Source of the DNA: Lysobacteraceae bacterium NML93-0399
GTDB lineage: Bacteria > Pseudomonadota > Gammaproteobacteria > Xanthomonadales > Xanthomonadaceae
DNA: 64,000 nt
Assembly (NCBI GenBank): GCA_002307375.1
Contig: NTJI01000005.1
Coordinates: 209,373 to 273,372, forward strand
Reading direction: 5' to 3'
In this document: one piece after another, positions 59,986-64,000 of the stretch
Position numbering within the stretch: the first letter of the stretch is position 1
How the letters are laid out: each line of letters begins with the position of its first letter
Translations under genes and position numbers: made by a program
Notes under the pieces: generated by a model
The model's input: only the letters and a program-made list of their open reading frames with translations
Database searches by the model: none
Told to the model about the DNA's origin: nothing

Positions 59986-61299
59986 CTAGAGTCCCGAAAT
60001 GCGGATGCGTTCCGCGTTGTCAAACTGGTCGGTGCCGGCGACGACGACACGTTCGCCGGGCTGCAGCCCTTCGATGATCTCCACCGCCGACAGGCTGCTG
60101 GCACCGGCGGTGATCGGGCGACGGACTGCGGTACTGCCGTCGAGCACGTAGGCCGCGCTGCCGCCTTCCTGTTCGAGGAAGGGACCACGCGCGACCATCA
60201 GCACGTTCTTGCGGGTGTCCAGAAGAATGCGCGCGGTCAGCCGCTGGCTCTGGCGCAGGCCCGGCGGCTGGCTGTTTTCGTCGAAACGCAGGCGCGCGAC
60301 GACCTCGCCTTTGACGACTTCCGGCGACACCGCCGACACCTTGGCCGGATACGTGGTGCCGACACTGCGCAGCTCGGCCGGCATGCCGATTTCCAGATCG
60401 CGCGCGAAACTTTCCGGTACGCGAATCTCCACCTCGAACACCGACAGGTCGACGACCGACAGCACCGGCGCGTTGGCCGCCACGTTGCTGCTCTGCACCG
60501 CCTGCACCTGGCCGACGATGCCGTCGAAGGGTGCGCGCAGGGTCAGCGCATCGACCTGGCGGCGCATCTCCACGACCACGCTGCGCTGGCGTTCGGCGAC
60601 GAGTTGCTTGTTGCGCGTGTCCAGGCCCGCGCCACGCCCCTGCAGCGCGAGATCCTCGCGTGCCGAGGCGACACCGATCTCGGTCTTCTGCAGCGTGTCC
60701 TGCGCGCGTGCCAGATCGACCTGTGCGACGGCACCGCCCTCGTAGGCGCGCTGGTAGCGCTCGAGATCACGCTGGGCCGCGGTGCGATCGACCTGCGCCT
60801 GCTCGAGCACCTTGCGCGCTTCGGCCTGGCGCACCTGTGCTTCGAGCGCGGCGCGGCCGGCTTCGGCCTCGTAGCCGGCCAGCGTGGCTTCTTCCTGCGC
60901 AAGCTTGCTGCGCAGCTCCGGGCTGTCGATCTCGGCAAGCGCCTGGCCCTGTTCGACCCGGTCGCCTGCCACGACCTTCAGGGTCAGCGTGCCGCCCGAG
61001 ATCGCATAGAGCGTGGGGCTGTTGGCGGCGATGACCCGACCTTCGGCCGCGATGTCGCGGACCAGATCGCCACGGGTGACCTCGGCGAAACGCAACCGTT
61101 GGGCATCGACCGAGCGGGCGCCCGAGGCCCAGCCCGACAGCAGCCAGGCGATGGCCACCACCAGCAGCACAACGCCAACGCCTCCGATCAGCCAGGGACG
61201 GCGACGCGCGCGTGCGGACGCGGTGCGGACGGTGTCCTGGCCCGCGGTATCGCGGATGCCGGCAGGACGGACAGGGGCGGGCGTAGCGGAGTTGGACAT
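59986..61299 (-). CDS. HlyD/MacA-family periplasmic adaptor of an ABC exporter
   Basis: A 437-aa membrane-fusion protein. A membrane anchor (WLIGGVGVVLLVVAIAWLL, about residues 36-54) is followed by a split biotinyl-lipoyl domain (VIAANSPTLYAISGGTLTLKVVAGDRVEQGQALAEID; second half near residue 250). A long coiled-coil hairpin (about 110-230) and a beta-barrel domain (FEVEIRVPESFARDLEIGMPAELRS) follow. It joins the MacB-like inner-membrane complex to an outer-membrane channel, not encoded here. First gene of the leftward cassette, 33 bases from a sigma-54 promoter. Confidence 0.93.
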   Translation of the reverse strand: MSNSATPAPVRPAGIRDTAGQDTVRTASARARRRPWLIGGVGVVLLVVAIAWLLSGWASGARSVDAQRLRFAEVTRGDLVRDIAAEGRVIAANSPTLYAISGGTLTLKVVAGDRVEQGQALAEIDSPELRSKLAQEEATLAGYEAEAGRAALEAQVRQAEARKVLEQAQVDRTAAQRDLERYQRAYEGGAVAQVDLARAQDTLQKTEIGVASAREDLALQGRGAGLDTRNKQLVAERQRSVVVEMRRQVDALTLRAPFDGIVGQVQAVQSSNVAANAPVLSVVDLSVFEVEIRVPESFARDLEIGMPAELRSVGTTYPAKVSAVSPEVVKGEVVARLRFDENSQPPGLRQSQRLTARILLDTRKNVLMVARGPFLEQEGGSAAYVLDGSTAVRRPITAGASSLSAVEIIEGLQPGERVVVAGTDQFDNAERIRISGL

Positions 61300-61331
61300 G
61301 ACGATGGATCCGTTGCGTTCGAGCCTGTCAA

Positions 61332-61347
61332 CGCATGCTTCGTGCCA
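61332..61347 (-). promoter_or_regulatory. Sigma-54 promoter of the exporter cassette
   Basis: TGGCACGAAGCATGCG on the minus strand matches the sigma-54 consensus (TGGCAC, invariant GG and GC dinucleotides exactly 10 bp apart). The predicted start is about 22 bases before the HlyD ATG. The operon encodes a sigma-54 activator. A dyad CAAAC/GTTTG overlaps the upstream edge (61346-61361). Confidence 0.8.
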
Positions 61348-61801
61348 AACTCAAGTGTTTGATTTATATGAATAATTCCGTCGATGCTTGGCGTCCGTAG
61401 CGTGTCCGGACGTCCGCCCGGCGGACGATCTGAAGAACCCGGCCGGCATGCGAGAGCAATGCCGTCGCCCGCATTGACGATCACAGTGCGGGCTTCTTCG
61501 GGGCGATTGCTCTCGATGCGACGGCGTTCTGCCGCGCCGAGCGACGGCTGTGGACCGGAGAACCCTGGGCCGGCCGCGCATCCGCATCGACGACTCTCTT
61601 CGCGCGCGGCTTGCTGGCACTTTGCCGTGAGCGAAGCGTGTCGTCGCCGCCGCGCCCGGACGCTCTTGGCGAGGTGTCCTTGCGCCGGACCCGCCTCAGG
61701 TTCCAGCCGAGTTCTGCATGCGCTGAACACGGTTTCGTCCGCGTCGTCGCGTCTGGCGGCGACCGCTAGAATGGCCGTCCCTATAGAAGGAGCAACGCCG
61801 C
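61348..61801. other. Spacer between the exporter cassette and glmS
   Basis: About 450 bp with no supported gene, besides the AT-rich segment next to the sigma-54 promoter (61350-61380, possible activator-binding region) and a TAGAAT -10-like box for glmS at 61767-61772. Confidence 0.45.
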
Positions 61802-63634
<1,833 letters not shown>

Positions 63635-63706
63635 CGTCACCGCGGCGTCGGCCCTGAACGCGAGGCCTGATTTAACGGGCTTCTACAAATTTTCGTGTCA
63701 GGGTCT
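63635..63706. other. Spacer after glmS
   Basis: Short region before the tandem promoters. No clear terminator hairpin; T-rich patches (TTCTACAAATTTTCGTGTC) lie near 63680. Confidence 0.35.
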
Positions 63707-63734
63707 TTGCAAACCGATTTCATCTATGCATAAT
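63707..63734 (+). promoter_or_regulatory. Tandem promoter 1
   Basis: TTGCAA (63707-63712), 16-bp spacer, CATAAT (63729-63734), then a GC-rich discriminator (TCGCGCCCCGC), a feature of growth-rate-regulated stable-RNA promoters. Confidence 0.7.
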
Positions 63735-63812
63735 TCGCGCCCCGCACGGCGGGCTGCACTTCGGAGCAGCGGCCGGGCGGGGAAGAGAATCGAAACGCGC
63801 TTTCACACGGTG

Positions 63813-63840
63813 TTGACAGACTCGAAAGTCGCGGTAAGAT
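63813..63840 (+). promoter_or_regulatory. Tandem promoter 2
   Basis: TTGACA (63813-63818), 16-bp spacer, TAAGAT (63835-63840), then GTGCGGCTCGCTTC. Part of a repeated unit of about 100 bp shared with promoter 3. Confidence 0.8.
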
Positions 63841-63912
63841 GTGCGGCTCGCTTCAACGAAAACGCCTTCGGGTCGGACGCTGAAGCCGCTTCAAAGTCAC
63901 CCTCAACGAGGT

Positions 63913-63941
63913 GTTGACGGCAGCAAAAACCGCGCTAAAAT
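63913..63941 (+). promoter_or_regulatory. Tandem promoter 3
   Basis: TTGACG (63913-63918), 17-bp spacer, TAAAAT (63936-63941), then GGGCGGCTCGCTTC. Exactly 100 bp after promoter 2. The sequence after it (GGCGCTGAGGCCACTTC) begins another copy of the unit at the window edge. Confidence 0.8.
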
Positions 63942-64000
63942 GGGCGGCTCGCTTCGAAGGAAACGACGAAGCATCGGGAAGCAGGCGCTGAGGCCACTTC

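Overview
The window is chromosomal DNA with very high GC content and G/C-rich third codon positions. It looks like a gammaproteobacterium of the Xanthomonadaceae/Lysobacteraceae group (Lysobacter, Luteimonas or Pseudoxanthomonas type). The support is a Gum-type exopolysaccharide gene set, a pyruvate dehydrogenase operon carrying a GNAT-nitrilase fusion gene, an atp operon next to glmU, GTAG-headed REP palindromes of the kind known from Stenotrophomonas and Xanthomonas, and a YajQ protein. The genus is inferred, not shown. No phage, plasmid, insertion sequence, CRISPR array or tRNA was seen.

Layout. 1-6.6 kb: edge of an exopolysaccharide cluster (WecG/GumM-like glycosyltransferase, GMC oxidoreductase, SDR epimerase, EpsL-like outer-membrane barrel, GumD/WcaJ-like priming sugar transferase), beside two Crp/Fnr-like regulators (7-8.8 kb). 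9-10.7 kb: small conserved proteins (DUF4410 lipoprotein, YciI, DUF3297, DUF4031). 11-14.3 kb: outer-membrane barrel protein and BetT choline/betaine transporter. 14.5-18 kb: DUF3016 protein and a GntR(YtrA)-ABC ATPase-permease operon. 18-20.5 kb: cell-wall cluster with two L,D-transpeptidases and an M23 protein. 20.6-24.7 kb: tesA, divergent from ybbA-ybbP. 25-27.6 kb: rsmC-rsuA-HAD operon with ATGA overlaps. 27.6-29 kb: cation-efflux gene with its ArsR regulator. 29-35.4 kb: DUF1415, yajQ, alcohol dehydrogenase, M48 peptidase, EamA transporter and a small membrane protein. 35.5-43 kb: OmpW, aceF, GNAT-nitrilase, lpdA and another outer-membrane barrel. 43.4-50.8 kb: complete atpIBEFHAGDC operon. 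50.9-63.6 kb: GtrA, glmU, then a leftward eight-gene cassette (HlyD adaptor, 65-aa peptide, ABC ATPase, two MacB-like permeases, NtrC-type regulator, histidine kinase, secreted protein), then glmS. 63.7-64 kb: at least three tandem strong promoters pointing out of the window, probably for an rRNA operon.

Most notable. The glmU-glmS interval is split by the exporter cassette. A near-consensus sigma-54 promoter precedes the HlyD gene, and the same gene run encodes a sigma-54 activator and kinase, so the module is probably self-regulated. A tiny ORF sits where an exported peptide could be encoded. The three spacers between atpA, atpG, atpD and atpC each carry inverted arrays of a GTGATTS heptad. 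The GntR gene seems to be transcribed as a leaderless mRNA from a promoter embedded in its own palindrome.
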